A DNA stretch of 26,513 nt from NCBI GenBank assembly GCA_012519645.1, contig JAAYPU010000306.1, positions 1 through 26,513 on the forward strand, read 5' to 3'. Positions 6,415-14,519 of the stretch are shown in pieces (the first letter of the stretch is position 1; every line of letters starts with the position of its first letter). A program made the position numbers and the translations under genes. This DNA comes from Clostridiales bacterium. GTDB taxonomy: Bacteria; Bacillota; Clostridia; Peptostreptococcales; JAAYPU01. A model generated the notes under the pieces. It did not search any database. It was not told the origin of the DNA and saw only the letters and a list, made by a program, of their open reading frames with translations.

Positions 6415-9303
6415 TTGACAGAAGAAGAAAGAAGCAGCCGAACAAGGTCAAAAAGAAACAGAAAGAAAAAAAAGAAATTTAAAATAATAAAAAATTTATT
6501 TTTTCTAATTATTGTTTTGGGAGTTATAGGAGCAGCAACAGTAGGTATTGTAACCTATAACATCATAAAAGATACCGAACCGATAGATCCCAATAATATT
6601 TATAGTCTTTTAAGCGAAAACTCTTTTATATATGATGAAGATGGCAACGTTATAGAAAAAGTTCAATATGCAGATTCACGTACTAATGTAGATTATTTAG
6701 ATATGCCAAAGAATTTGTTGAATGCTTTTATCGCTATTGAAGATAAAACATTTGAAACGCATAAGGGCTTTAATATAATACGTATCTTTGGCGCAATATG
6801 GGAAGGTATCAGCAAAGGTGAAAATATTAGAGGTACCAGTACCATCACACAGCAATTGGCACGTAATCTTTATCTCAGCGATAAAAAATCCGAACGATCA
6901 ATGGACAGAAAAATACAGGAAGCTTACTATACAGTTTTATTGGAAAGGTCTCTATCCAAAGCTCAAATTATTGAAGCATATTTAAACACTATTTATTTAG
7001 GTTTCGGTACAAGCGGCGTTCAAGCAGCATCACAGGCATTTTTTTCTAAAGATATACAGAAATTAAGTATCGCAGAATGTGCCGTTTTAGCCGGTATCCC
7101 TAAAAACCCTTCTAAGTATGCGCCTATTAAAAGATTAAGAAATGAAAGCATTTCTGAAGAAGATAGCTCAAATATCATCAGCGTGGGAGAAACATACACC
7201 CTGCTGTATAATGACCAATTCAGAGATAGACAGCTTTTAGTTTTACATTTCATGCGAGAGTATGGATTTATTTCTCAACAAGAATACGATGAAGCTGTAA
7301 ATGCTGATATGCGAACTCTTATCAAACCATCCTTTACAGAAAATATAGATATTACATCCTATTTTACTGATAAAGTAAAATCGGATGTCATTGATGCATT
7401 AATGGCAAAATATAAAATTGACGAAAAAGAAGCATATGATATGCTGTATAGCTCAGGATTAAAGATATATTCAACAATCGATCTGGATATTCAGAAAATA
7501 GTAGAAAAAGAATTTAAAGAGGAAACAAACTTCCCCGATGTCAATGCAACAAAAGACAGATCAGGGAATATATTAGACAAGCAAAACAAAGTTTTATTGT
7601 ATAAATACGAAAATCTTTTTAAAGATAAAGCTTTCATTGTCAGAAAAGGCGATTATCAAATTGACAGCAACGGAAATTTGGTTCTTCTGAAAAATAAGCG
7701 TTTGGATTTCTATAGCGTCAAAGAAAATGACAAAATAAAGGATATTAATATTACTATAAAAGATTTTTATAAAAACAGCGATAATGTTTTCACTATAACC
7801 CGAGGCGGAAGAATATTAGTACCCAATATTCATAAAAAACTTGATGACAATGGAAATGTTGTAATCAGTAAAGCTTTTCTTGATGAAAATCCTAATTTCT
7901 TTAAAAAGGATCAGGATGATAACTATATTGTCGGAGAAAAGCAATACAGCTTAAATGAAGAAATCATTCAGCCGCAATCTGCAATGGTAATTATCGACCC
8001 TTATACAGGCGGTATCAAAGCTCTTGTAGGCGGAAGAAATATTCAAGGAAAAATGCTTTTCAGTCGTGCCACAAATCCAAATCCACCCGGATCATCTATA
8101 AAGCCTCTGTCTGTTTATACGCCGGCTTTGGATAAAGGATGGTCTGCCGCATCAATAATAGATGACGTGCCGCTCTATAATGAAAAAGGAGAAGCATGGC
8201 CCAGTAACTGGTACAGTCACCCAGGATACAAAGGACTCGTGACTCTTCGTTATGCAGTGCAGCAATCAATTAATGTAGTGGCAGTTAAAGTTTTAGAACA
8301 AATCGGAATCAATACTTCTATGTCCTATTTAAAAGAATTTGGCATCACTTCGTTAGTCGAATCCGGTTATAGCAATGATGCAAATTTAGCCGCTTTATCT
8401 TTAGGTGGTATGACAAAAGGAGTTTCGCCTTTGGAAATGACTGCTGCCTATGGAACCTTAGCTAATAAGGGTATTTATATTCAGCCGATTACTTTTACCC
8501 GTATAGAAGATCGAAACGGTAATGTTATTATTGAAAATATTCCAGAAAAGCACCGCGTTGTAAATGAGGATGTAGCTTTCCTTATGACAGATATACTTAC
8601 TTCCGCAGTAAGGTCCGGGACCGGTTCCAGAGCAAGATTGTATGAAGGCAATGTTACGATTCCTGTAGCAGGTAAAACAGGTACTACCAGCAGCAACTAT
8701 GATGCCTGGTTTATGGGTTATACACCCTATTACGCTGCAGGTTTATGGATAGGAAACGATTTAGATATTGAACTCTCACAGGGTAGTGCGGTTAGTGCTA
8801 ATCTATGGAGCAAGATAATGAAAGAAGTTCATAAAAATCTTCCTGCAAAGGATTTTGAAAAACCAGAAAATATAATTACGGTAACCGTTGATAGTGTGTC
8901 CGGTAAGCTTCCAACAGATTTGAGCTATTTAGACCCTAGAGGTACTGTCGTTTCGGAATACTTTATTCCGGGAACAGAACCAACGGAATATGATGATATC
9001 CATGCTCTGGCAAATATAGATATCTTTACGAACAGACTTGCTACACCATTGTGTCCTCCGCAATTGATTGAACAACGAGTATTTACTCAACGCCCTTACC
9101 CGTTGGTTCAAATGGATGACCCAAACGAATTGCCGGCTGACTACATCTACGAGATGCCAAGATACTATTGTCCTCTGCACAATCCGTCCTATTACATGTA
9201 TCCTACGGATATTGATATGGATGATAACATGCCAGTAGAATCTGATGAAGAAAATGATTCGGATTTAAACATGGACATATGGCAGCCTTCAGATATAGAT
9301 TGA
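6415..9303 (+). CDS. Class A penicillin-binding protein (glycosyltransferase and transpeptidase)
   Basis: A bifunctional peptidoglycan synthase of 962 residues. A Lys/Arg-rich cytoplasmic head is followed by one membrane anchor (about 26-49). The GT51 domain shows EDKTFETHKGF (catalytic E109), STITQQLARN, RKIQEAY and IIEAYLNTIYLG. A linker of about 150 residues (370-520) follows, then the transpeptidase domain with S560-S-I-K563, S618-I-N620 and K754-T-G. A C-terminal tail of roughly 130 residues ends in a strongly acidic run; there are no PASTA repeats. The start is TTG at 6415, six bases after GAGGTG; the GTG at 6406 lies inside that site. It is a single gene with its own promoter and terminator. 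The best match in type is the PBP1A/PonA group. Confidence 0.93.
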   Translation: MTEEERSSRTRSKRNRKKKKKFKIIKNLFFLIIVLGVIGAATVGIVTYNIIKDTEPIDPNNIYSLLSENSFIYDEDGNVIEKVQYADSRTNVDYLDMPKNLLNAFIAIEDKTFETHKGFNIIRIFGAIWEGISKGENIRGTSTITQQLARNLYLSDKKSERSMDRKIQEAYYTVLLERSLSKAQIIEAYLNTIYLGFGTSGVQAASQAFFSKDIQKLSIAECAVLAGIPKNPSKYAPIKRLRNESISEEDSSNIISVGETYTLLYNDQFRDRQLLVLHFMREYGFISQQEYDEAVNADMRTLIKPSFTENIDITSYFTDKVKSDVIDALMAKYKIDEKEAYDMLYSSGLKIYSTIDLDIQKIVEKEFKEETNFPDVNATKDRSGNILDKQNKVLLYKYENLFKDKAFIVRKGDYQIDSNGNLVLLKNKRLDFYSVKENDKIKDINITIKDFYKNSDNVFTITRGGRILVPNIHKKLDDNGNVVISKAFLDENPNFFKKDQDDNYIVGEKQYSLNEEIIQPQSAMVIIDPYTGGIKALVGGRNIQGKMLFSRATNPNPPGSSIKPLSVYTPALDKGWSAASIIDDVPLYNEKGEAWPSNWYSHPGYKGLVTLRYAVQQSINVVAVKVLEQIGINTSMSYLKEFGITSLVESGYSNDANLAALSLGGMTKGVSPLEMTAAYGTLANKGIYIQPITFTRIEDRNGNVIIENIPEKHRVVNEDVAFLMTDILTSAVRSGTGSRARLYEGNVTIPVAGKTGTTSSNYDAWFMGYTPYYAAGLWIGNDLDIELSQGSAVSANLWSKIMKEVHKNLPAKDFEKPENIITVTVDSVSGKLPTDLSYLDPRGTVVSEYFIPGTEPTEYDDIHALANIDIFTNRLATPLCPPQLIEQRVFTQRPYPLVQMDDPNELPADYIYEMPRYYCPLHNPSYYMYPTDIDMDDNMPVESDEENDSDLNMDIWQPSDID

Positions 9304-9320
9304 TACGTATATTAAATTGT

Positions 9321-9350
9321 AACAGGAGTCGGTTTTTTCCGGCTCCTGTT
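9321..9350. terminator. Hairpin terminator between converging genes
   Basis: AACAGGAGTCGG and CCGGCTCCTGTT pair (one G-U) around a loop of six T residues. It lies 17 nt after the PBP stop codon and 40 nt beyond the stop of the converging spoVAE gene. T runs outside the stem are weak on both strands, so it may act as a shared, moderately efficient terminator. Confidence 0.7.
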
Positions 9351-9390
9351 GATTTATCTTCATTCTTATTTTATAAACTCTGCAAAGCAG

Positions 9391-9747
9391 TCAGCTTTTT
9401 GATTTCGGTGAAAAAATAAGTGCCACTGCATAACCAAATACAACGGCAGCCGCTACTCCTGCAGCTGTCGCTTCAACACCGCCTTTTATCCCCCCTAACA
9501 AGCCCTCTTTTTGAACTGCTTCCATAGCGCCTTTTGCCAATGAATATCCAAATCCGGGCAATGGTATTGTAGCGCCTGAATTGCCGAATTCTACAATAGG
9601 CTGATACAATCCCAGCCCTGTCAATACAGCTCCTGATACAACAAACAGTACTAATACATGTGCCGGTGTCAATTTTGTCGCATCCATCAATAATTGACCA
9701 ATTACACAAATAATACCTCCGGTTATAAAAACATATAAGTATTCCAT
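9391..9747 (-). CDS. spoVAE: Stage V sporulation protein AE (SpoVAEb type)
   Basis: A small, very hydrophobic 118-residue membrane protein with the SpoVAEb pattern: hydrophobic segments at about 5-25, 30-50 and 88-110, plus the conserved GFGYSLAKGAMEAV segment. It is part of the SpoVA complex in the spore inner membrane, which moves calcium-dipicolinate in during sporulation and out during germination. The ATG at 9747 has GGAGG six bases upstream. It is the last gene after spoVAC and spoVAD, but the gap to spoVAD is 135 bp and contains hairpin repeats, unlike the 18-bp gap between spoVAC and spoVAD. The spoVAEa, spoVAF, spoVAA and spoVAB genes of Bacillus are absent, which is usual for clostridia. 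Confidence 0.93.
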   Translation of the reverse strand: MEYLYVFITGGIICVIGQLLMDATKLTPAHVLVLFVVSGAVLTGLGLYQPIVEFGNSGATIPLPGFGYSLAKGAMEAVQKEGLLGGIKGGVEATAAGVAAAVVFGYAVALIFSPKSKS

Positions 9748-9769
9748 GTCAAACCTCCGGTTTTTTTAA

Positions 9770-9880
9770 GATTTATGATTTAAGATTGAAATGGAAATTT
9801 TTTCCTCATTATTGGCTTAATTTAGCATATTTTGAGTGATTTGATATGCTTTCTGTTCTCAGTTGTCAGTCAGCAGTGTT
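9770..9880. repeat. Hairpin repeat with heptad arms between spoVAD and spoVAE
   Basis: The core is a hairpin AGCATAT/ATATGCT (9824-9830 with 9843-9849) inside a 40-bp sequence (9815-9854) that recurs at 16120-16160. Left of it, at 9770-9790, are three 7-nt units (gatttat, gatttaa, gattgaa). To the right, from 9853, are four more (ctgttct, cagttgt, cagtcag, cagtgtt) that run into the spoVAD inverted repeat. The element sits inside what should be one spoVA transcript. Confidence 0.75.
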
Positions 9881-9905
9881 TTCTACGCAGTAGAAAACAC
9901 TGCTG
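9871..9905. repeat. Perfect 16-bp inverted repeat across the spoVAD stop codon
   Basis: CAGCAGTGTTTTCTAC (9871-9886) and its exact reverse complement (9890-9905) are separated by 3 nt. The spoVAD stop codon (9883-9885) lies in one arm and the last codons of the gene in the other. No T run follows on either strand, so it is not a standard intrinsic terminator. It could protect or process the 3' end of the upstream mRNA segment. Confidence 0.85.
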
Positions 9906-10896
9906 CATGTGCTATGCCCGGAATACTTTCTCCTTGCTGCGTACTAATAGTAGAAAGCAGTGCTCCAGTAGAAACCAGTAAAATGTTTTTAACCTTCTTT
10001 GATTGCAATTGCTTATAAATATATCCGCAGAAAACTGCCGCTGAACATCCGCATCCACTTCCGCCGCTGTGAGTATCCTGCTTTGAATTATCAAATATCA
10101 TCAGCCCGCAATCGTTATACACTTTTTCAATGGAAAAGCCTTTTCCCATTAACATGTCCAGAACTATTTTTTTGCCAACCTCTCCTAAATCACCTGTCAG
10201 GATCATATCATAAAAATCCGGCATTCTACCTGTATCGCTTAAATGTGTTGCTATAGTATCCGCAGCTGCAGGCGCCATTGCAGCACCCATATTATTCACA
10301 TCGGAAATACCGTAATCCACTACTTTACCTGTTGTTATATGAGTTACCATGGGCCCTGATCCTTCCGAAGACAATATTAATGCCCCTGATCCTGTAACAG
10401 TCCATTGTGCCGTTGGCGGGCGCTGATTGCCATGCTCCAGAGGAAATCTGAATTGTCTTTCGGCTGTACTAAAATGACTTGAAGTAGCAGCAATGACATG
10501 ATCTGCAAATCCTCCGTCTATCAGTACTGATGCTAAGCTAATGGATTCAGTCATGGTTGAGCATGCTCCATATAATCCAAAAAAGGGAATGCTTAAATCC
10601 CTCGCAGTATATGAAGTTGACATCAATTGATTTAACAAATCTCCGCCCAGCATATAATCTATATCTTTCGGTGTCTTTTTACATTTTTTCATAGCAGAGA
10701 TAATTGTATTTCTCAGCATTCTTCCTTCAGCCTTTTCAAAAGACTTTTCCTGACACATATCGTCCTCTAAAACCTCATCAAACCAAATATTTAAAGGTCC
10801 CTGCCCTTCCTTAGGTCCGACAATAGAGTACGCAGATATAGCTTTTGGAGGGTTTTGAAACTGAATAGTTTGTTGTCCGATTTTTTTGACTGCCAT
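9883..10896 (-). CDS. spoVAD: Stage V sporulation protein AD
   Basis: SpoVAD is a thiolase-fold protein of the SpoVA channel that binds dipicolinic acid at the outer face of the spore inner membrane. The 337-residue length matches B. subtilis SpoVAD. Conserved segments include FFGLYGACSTMTES, SHFSTAERQFRFPLE, HSGGSGCGCSA and STQQGESIPGIAHA. The ATG at 10896 has AGGAG upstream, and the gene is 18 bp after spoVAC. The family normally continues 'GIAHAV' plus a short tail; here the final residues are encoded by one arm of a perfect inverted repeat whose other arm supplies the stop codon. This suggests the end of the gene was remodelled by the repeat, without obvious loss of function. Confidence 0.95.
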   Translation of the reverse strand: MAVKKIGQQTIQFQNPPKAISAYSIVGPKEGQGPLNIWFDEVLEDDMCQEKSFEKAEGRMLRNTIISAMKKCKKTPKDIDYMLGGDLLNQLMSTSYTARDLSIPFFGLYGACSTMTESISLASVLIDGGFADHVIAATSSHFSTAERQFRFPLEHGNQRPPTAQWTVTGSGALILSSEGSGPMVTHITTGKVVDYGISDVNNMGAAMAPAAADTIATHLSDTGRMPDFYDMILTGDLGEVGKKIVLDMLMGKGFSIEKVYNDCGLMIFDNSKQDTHSGGSGCGCSAAVFCGYIYKQLQSKKVKNILLVSTGALLSTISTQQGESIPGIAHAAVFSTA

Positions 10897-10914
10897 TTTT
10901 AATCTCCTATATAC

Positions 10915-11364
10915 TCAATATATCAAAGTATAAATAATACCAATAACGACCGCTGCAGAATACCCGCATACTAATACAGGCCCGGCAAGACTGAATAATT
11001 TTGCACCTACTCCTAATACGATACCCTCCCTTTTATATTCCATTGCTGGTGCAACAACAGAATTTGCAAAGCCTGTAATCGGTACAATAAGTCCGGCACC
11101 TGCATATTTCGCAAGCTTATCATATACGCCAAATCCTGTTAATAATTGTGACAAGCATACTAATAAAATTATTACTATTGTACCGGCTGTTTCCTTGTCT
11201 ATTCCTCTGCTTATTATCAATTTCTGAATAGCAAATCCAAACACGCACACCAGACCACCTGTAACAAAAGCTTTAATGCTATTAGCTAAATAATTTGGCT
11301 TAGGCGAGATATCCTTTACATACTTGTTATACTTCTTATTCAGTTGATTTTTTTTCATGTTCAT
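10915..11364 (-). CDS. spoVAC: Stage V sporulation protein AC
   Basis: A 149-residue membrane protein with a basic N-terminal head (about 1-25) and several hydrophobic segments, including AFVTGGLVCVFGFAIQKLI and the conserved GLIVPITGFANSVVAPAMEYKREG region. In B. subtilis SpoVAC forms a mechanosensitive channel in the spore inner membrane that contributes to dipicolinate movement. The ATG at 11364 is eight bases after GAGGTG. It is the first gene of the spoVA set, and a terminator separates it from sigF, so it should have its own promoter, by analogy sigma-G dependent. I could not find a convincing sigma-G site in the 90 bp upstream. Confidence 0.94.
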   Translation of the reverse strand: MNMKKNQLNKKYNKYVKDISPKPNYLANSIKAFVTGGLVCVFGFAIQKLIISRGIDKETAGTIVIILLVCLSQLLTGFGVYDKLAKYAGAGLIVPITGFANSVVAPAMEYKREGIVLGVGAKLFSLAGPVLVCGYSAAVVIGIIYTLIY

Positions 11365-11455
11365 TTTATAAACACCTCGTTATAATAATGTCCTTTAAGC
11401 TTATTATTAACATAATTACAAAAATTAATTGATTAAAATTTAACTTTATTTAACA

Positions 11456-11484
11456 AAATAAAAAAGCACGCCTGTCCGACGTGC
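11456..11484 (-). terminator. Intrinsic terminator between sigF and spoVAC
   Basis: On the minus strand GCACGTC pairs with GGCGTGC (one G-U, 5-nt loop) and is followed by TTTTTTATTTT. It lies 19 nt after the sigF stop codon and separates the spoIIA operon from the spoVA genes. Confidence 0.85.
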
Positions 11485-11502
11485 ATAAAACAGATGAAGC
11501 TT

Positions 11503-12243
11503 TTATACAACTATGTTTTTCTTCAACTGTCCTAAAATCTTCTTCTCTAATCTTGAAACCTGAACCTGTGATATATTAAGCATATCTGCCACTTCCTGCT
11601 GTGTCATATCTTTAAAATAACGTAATACGATAATTTGGCGGTCTCTCTCTTTCATATTGCTGATAAGCTCTTTAAGCGTAATCAAATCAATTTTGTTGTC
11701 CTCATCATTGGTCTGTGGCTCTTTAAAGAAAACATCCTTCCTTTCTGTATCATCGATGCTTTCCATATTGCTTACCGAGTAATTTGCTTCTATAAGATAT
11801 AATACATCTTCACATTTCATATCCATCGCTTCGGCCAATTCACTTATCTTGGGATATCTCCCAAGCTTATTGAACAGCATTTCTTCTGTATCTTTTAATT
11901 TTTTGATCCCTGTTTTAACATCCCGACTGATTTTTATTTTTCCGTCGTCTCGTAAAAATCTTTTTATTTCTCCAATAATCAAAGGTACCGCATATGTAGA
12001 AAACCTAACATTAAAACTTGTATCAAATCTATCTACTGCTTTCACCAGGCCAATACATCCAATCTGATAAAGATCCTCCCACTCATATCCTGTGCTTAAA
12101 AACTTGGATACTATGTTTTTAACAAGACCGATATTTTCACTGATAACATATTCTTTTGCTTCTTTATCACCAGACTGGGCTTCAGCTATTATTTTATGGA
12201 TTTCTTCTTCCCAGGAGCCTGAATATTTAATTACTTCCTCCAT
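11503..12243 (-). CDS. sigF: RNA polymerase sigma factor SigF (SpoIIAC)
   Basis: The first forespore-specific sigma factor; it directs RNA polymerase to early forespore genes after asymmetric division. The 246-residue protein shows region 2 (ENIGLVKNIVSKF, EDLYQIGCIGLVKAVDRFD, FSTYAVPLIIGEIKRFLRDDG), region 3 (KISELAEAMDM) and region 4 with the helix-turn-helix TQQEVADMLNISQVQVSRLE. The length is close to B. subtilis SigF. The ATG at 12243 has GAGGGAT upstream. It lies 23 bp after spoIIAB, whose product holds SigF inactive, and is followed by a strong terminator. Confidence 0.96.
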   Translation of the reverse strand: MEEVIKYSGSWEEEIHKIIAEAQSGDKEAKEYVISENIGLVKNIVSKFLSTGYEWEDLYQIGCIGLVKAVDRFDTSFNVRFSTYAVPLIIGEIKRFLRDDGKIKISRDVKTGIKKLKDTEEMLFNKLGRYPKISELAEAMDMKCEDVLYLIEANYSVSNMESIDDTERKDVFFKEPQTNDEDNKIDLITLKELISNMKERDRQIIVLRYFKDMTQQEVADMLNISQVQVSRLEKKILGQLKKNIVV

Positions 12244-12266
12244 CCCATTTATCCCTCATAGTTTTA

Positions 12267-12698
12267 TTAGTCTTTATTCAAAGTCTTTGTAAGGATCACT
12301 TTTGTACCTTCTCCCGGGACTGACTGAACCTCCACTTCATCCATAAAAGTTTCCATAACTGTAAAACCCATACCTGATCGTTCTTGCTCCGGCTTAGATG
12401 TATATAGCGGTTCTCTGGCTTTTTCAATATCAGAAATCCCTATTCCGTAATCTTCTATTATTATTTCTATTGTCTGACCGTTTATCGAACATTGGATCAC
12501 AATGATACCTTCTTCATTTTTTTCATAAGCATGTATAATAGAATTTGTTACCGCTTCAGAAATTGCGGTTTTTATCTCTATAAGCTCTTCTATGGTCGGA
12601 TCTGTTTGAGAAATAAATGCAGCAACAGCAACTCTTGCAAAGGATTCATTTTCTGACTTATTAATAAATTCCAGTCTCATTTTGTTATTATAATCCAT
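12267..12698 (-). CDS. spoIIAB: Anti-sigma F factor, serine kinase SpoIIAB
   Basis: A GHKL-type protein of 143 residues that binds SigF in its ATP form and phosphorylates SpoIIAA on serine. The ATP-binding motifs are visible: N box ISEAVTNSIIHAYE, G1 box EDYGIGI, and G2 box SGMGFTVMETFMDEV. The start is the ATG at 12698, which has GAGGGGTG upstream; a GTG at 12713 would overlap the spoIIAA stop and consume this site. It lies 11 bp after spoIIAA and 23 bp before sigF, the standard partner-switching operon. Confidence 0.95.
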   Translation of the reverse strand: MDYNNKMRLEFINKSENESFARVAVAAFISQTDPTIEELIEIKTAISEAVTNSIIHAYEKNEEGIIVIQCSINGQTIEIIIEDYGIGISDIEKAREPLYTSKPEQERSGMGFTVMETFMDEVEVQSVPGEGTKVILTKTLNKD

Positions 12699-12709
12699 CT
12701 TCTCACCCC

Positions 12710-13051
12710 TCACTCATTAATACTTTTAATGGCTTCATTCAAATTGCTGAATTTTTCTATTATTGAATACAACCCTGAAACCTCAAATATCTTATCTACA
12801 TATTTATTGCAATTAACAACCCCTACTCTTCCGTTCATATCATGGATCTTATTGTATCTTCCAATAATCACGCCTATCCCTGAGCTATCCATAAAGGTTA
12901 CCTTATTAAAATCAAAAAGAAGGTGTTTTATAAAAAATGCGTCGATAGTCTTGTCCACTTCATCTCTAACCTCTTTCGCAGTATGATGATCCAGTTCTCC
13001 CTCAAGCTGAGCTATCAATATATTATCTATTGTCTCAAAACTTACTTTCAT
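12710..13051 (-). CDS. spoIIAA: Anti-sigma F factor antagonist SpoIIAA
   Basis: A 113-residue STAS-domain protein. When unphosphorylated it binds SpoIIAB and frees SigF; SpoIIE dephosphorylates it in the forespore. The phosphorylation motif MDSSGIG is present, with Ser57 in the position of the phosphorylated serine of B. subtilis (Ser58). The ATG at 13051 has AAAGGAGG upstream. It is the first gene of spoIIAA-spoIIAB-sigF and follows a candidate sigma-H promoter. Confidence 0.96.
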   Translation of the reverse strand: MKVSFETIDNILIAQLEGELDHHTAKEVRDEVDKTIDAFFIKHLLFDFNKVTFMDSSGIGVIIGRYNKIHDMNGRVGVVNCNKYVDKIFEVSGLYSIIEKFSNLNEAIKSINE

Positions 13052-13084
13052 TCCAATCCTCCTTTTACTGTTTATTTCTTATTA

Positions 13085-13111
13085 ATTCTATTTTTCTTGT
13101 AAAAACCCTTT
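13085..13111 (-). promoter_or_regulatory. Candidate sigma-H promoter for the spoIIA operon
   Basis: On the minus strand AAAGGGTTT (13103-13111) and ATAGAAT (13085-13091) are separated by 11 bp. They match the sigma-H consensus RnAGGAwww-N11/12-RnnGAAT with one mismatch. The -10 is 33 bp upstream of the spoIIAA start. In B. subtilis this operon is transcribed by sigma-H with Spo0A-P. A one-mismatch Spo0A-like box CGTCGAA lies at 13151-13157 on the plus strand; by itself that is weak. Confidence 0.6.
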
Positions 13112-13158
13112 AGCGAATATCATCTAATAAATACTACTTTTATCACACTCCGTCGAAT

Positions 13159-13194
13159 TAAAAATGAGGAAATCTCATTATTGAAATTTCCTCA
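13159..13194 (-). terminator. Intrinsic terminator upstream of the spoIIA promoter
   Basis: On the minus strand TGAGGAAAT pairs perfectly with ATTTCCTCA across a 12-nt loop and is followed by TTTTTAA. It would end transcripts from iscS-thiI before they enter spoIIA. It lies about 145 nt after the thiI stop, with a second hairpin and a heptad array between. Confidence 0.75.
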
Positions 13195-13224
13195 AAATGC
13201 TATATTGATTTATAATTTAATGTA

Positions 13225-13341
13225 GAAATTTTGCCTTCCGGCAAAATTTCCTCCTTAATTATCAATTGTCAATTGTCAATTTCCAATTTGCTTCGAACCG
13301 CGAACTATTAACCTCGACCTGAGACCTGAGACCTGAAACCT
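13225..13341. repeat. Hairpin and heptad array abutting the thiI stop codon
   Basis: A perfect 11-bp stem GAAATTTTGCC/GGCAAAATTTC with loop TTCC (13225-13250) is followed 5 nt later by twelve consecutive 7-nt units (13255-13338) that reach the thiI stop codon (13340-13342). The words drift from tcaattg through accgcga to cctgaga without losing register. The hairpin recurs in inverted orientation at 16088-16111. Confidence 0.83.
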
Positions 13342-14515
13342 ACGGGTTAACAGTTGTCGTTTCCATTCCTTCCATCGCCTCATTTATCAGTTTTTCCACA
13401 TCCAGGGCTTTTTCAGATGCTTCAATTTTTTCCAGCCTTGGTTTAGTAGTCGGATGCTTTGGCAGAAAAACGGTGCAGCAATCTTCATAAGGTAATATAG
13501 AAATTTCGTAGGTGCCGATTTCTTTTGCCTTATCCATAATATCTACTTTATCTATAGCTATGAGCGGCCTCATTACTATCATATTTACTGCCGCGTCAGT
13601 AACTACTAAGCCTTGAATAGTTTGGCTTGCCACCTGTCCAATGCTTTCACCCGTAATAAGAGCATCGCAATTATTAAGCAGGGCTATTTTTTCCGCTATT
13701 TTCATCATAAATCTCCTGGAAATTATAGTGAGTTCGTTTTCAGGACATTTTTCAGCAATTTGCTGTTGAATATTTAATAAATTGATATGATGAACTTTTA
13801 TCCTGCCGCAGTATTCGGAAATAATTTTAGCAAGATCCATTACTTTTTCCTTAGCTCTCTCACTGGTAAAAGGATATGAATGAAAATGCACCGCCTCTAT
13901 CTCCATACCTCTCTTTGCCATCATCCAGCCCGCCAGTGGGCTGTCTATACCTCCTGAAAGCAACAGCAATCCTTTCCCATTTGTTCCAAGCGGCAATCCG
14001 CCATATCCTTGAATTTTTTCGCTGTATATATAGGATTTGTCTTTTCTGACATCTATATAAATCGTGCACTCCGGATTATGCACATCTACAGTAAGCCCAT
14101 TTGTGCCTTTTAATATTCTTCCGCCTACATAGCTTGATATTTCGGGGGATTTTAGAGGAAATTGCTTATAACCCCTGCGAGTATCCACCTTAAATGTCCT
14201 TATATTTTTTTGAATCATTAGATTTTTTATATATTCAAGAGCTGTATCCGATATTTTATCTATATACGATACTGTCTCATATGCGACGCTAATATATGCG
14301 ATTCCAAAAACCTTGCGGATTTGTGAAAGAACGATATCCTCTGATTCTGATTCAGCTGCTTCAACATAAATAACGCCGTCTGAACGATACATTTCCACAA
14401 CACTAATACTTTTTAATGCTGATTTGATTCTTCCTAAAAGCATGCGTTCAAAATAAGGTTTGTTTTGACCTTTTAATGCTATTTCGCCGTATTTCACTAT
14501 ATATACTTTTTTCAT
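13340..14515 (-). CDS. thiI: tRNA 4-thiouridine synthase ThiI (no rhodanese domain)
   Basis: ThiI adenylates uridine 8 of tRNA and receives sulfur to form 4-thiouridine; in some bacteria it also supplies sulfur for the thiazole of thiamine. The 391-residue protein has a ferredoxin-like and THUMP N-terminal half (YGEIALKGQNKPYFE; HNPECTIYIDVR) and a PP-loop ATP-binding domain with LLLSGGIDSPLAGW at about 185. It lacks the C-terminal rhodanese domain of E. coli ThiI, as in Bacillus, where a dedicated cysteine desulfurase passes the sulfur. The ATG at 14515 has GAGGAAGTG upstream and lies 4 bp after the desulfurase gene. The stop codon TAG is the edge of a heptad repeat array. Confidence 0.95.
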   Translation of the reverse strand: MKKVYIVKYGEIALKGQNKPYFERMLLGRIKSALKSISVVEMYRSDGVIYVEAAESESEDIVLSQIRKVFGIAYISVAYETVSYIDKISDTALEYIKNLMIQKNIRTFKVDTRRGYKQFPLKSPEISSYVGGRILKGTNGLTVDVHNPECTIYIDVRKDKSYIYSEKIQGYGGLPLGTNGKGLLLLSGGIDSPLAGWMMAKRGMEIEAVHFHSYPFTSERAKEKVMDLAKIISEYCGRIKVHHINLLNIQQQIAEKCPENELTIISRRFMMKIAEKIALLNNCDALITGESIGQVASQTIQGLVVTDAAVNMIVMRPLIAIDKVDIMDKAKEIGTYEISILPYEDCCTVFLPKHPTTKPRLEKIEASEKALDVEKLINEAMEGMETTTVNP

Positions 14516-14519
14516 TGCT

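Noticed and set aside
11365..11455. Sigma-G promoter for spoVAC
   Set aside because: One expects it here, and CATTATT resembles a sigma-G -10, but no GnATA-type -35 lies at the right distance. Not strong enough to report as a feature.
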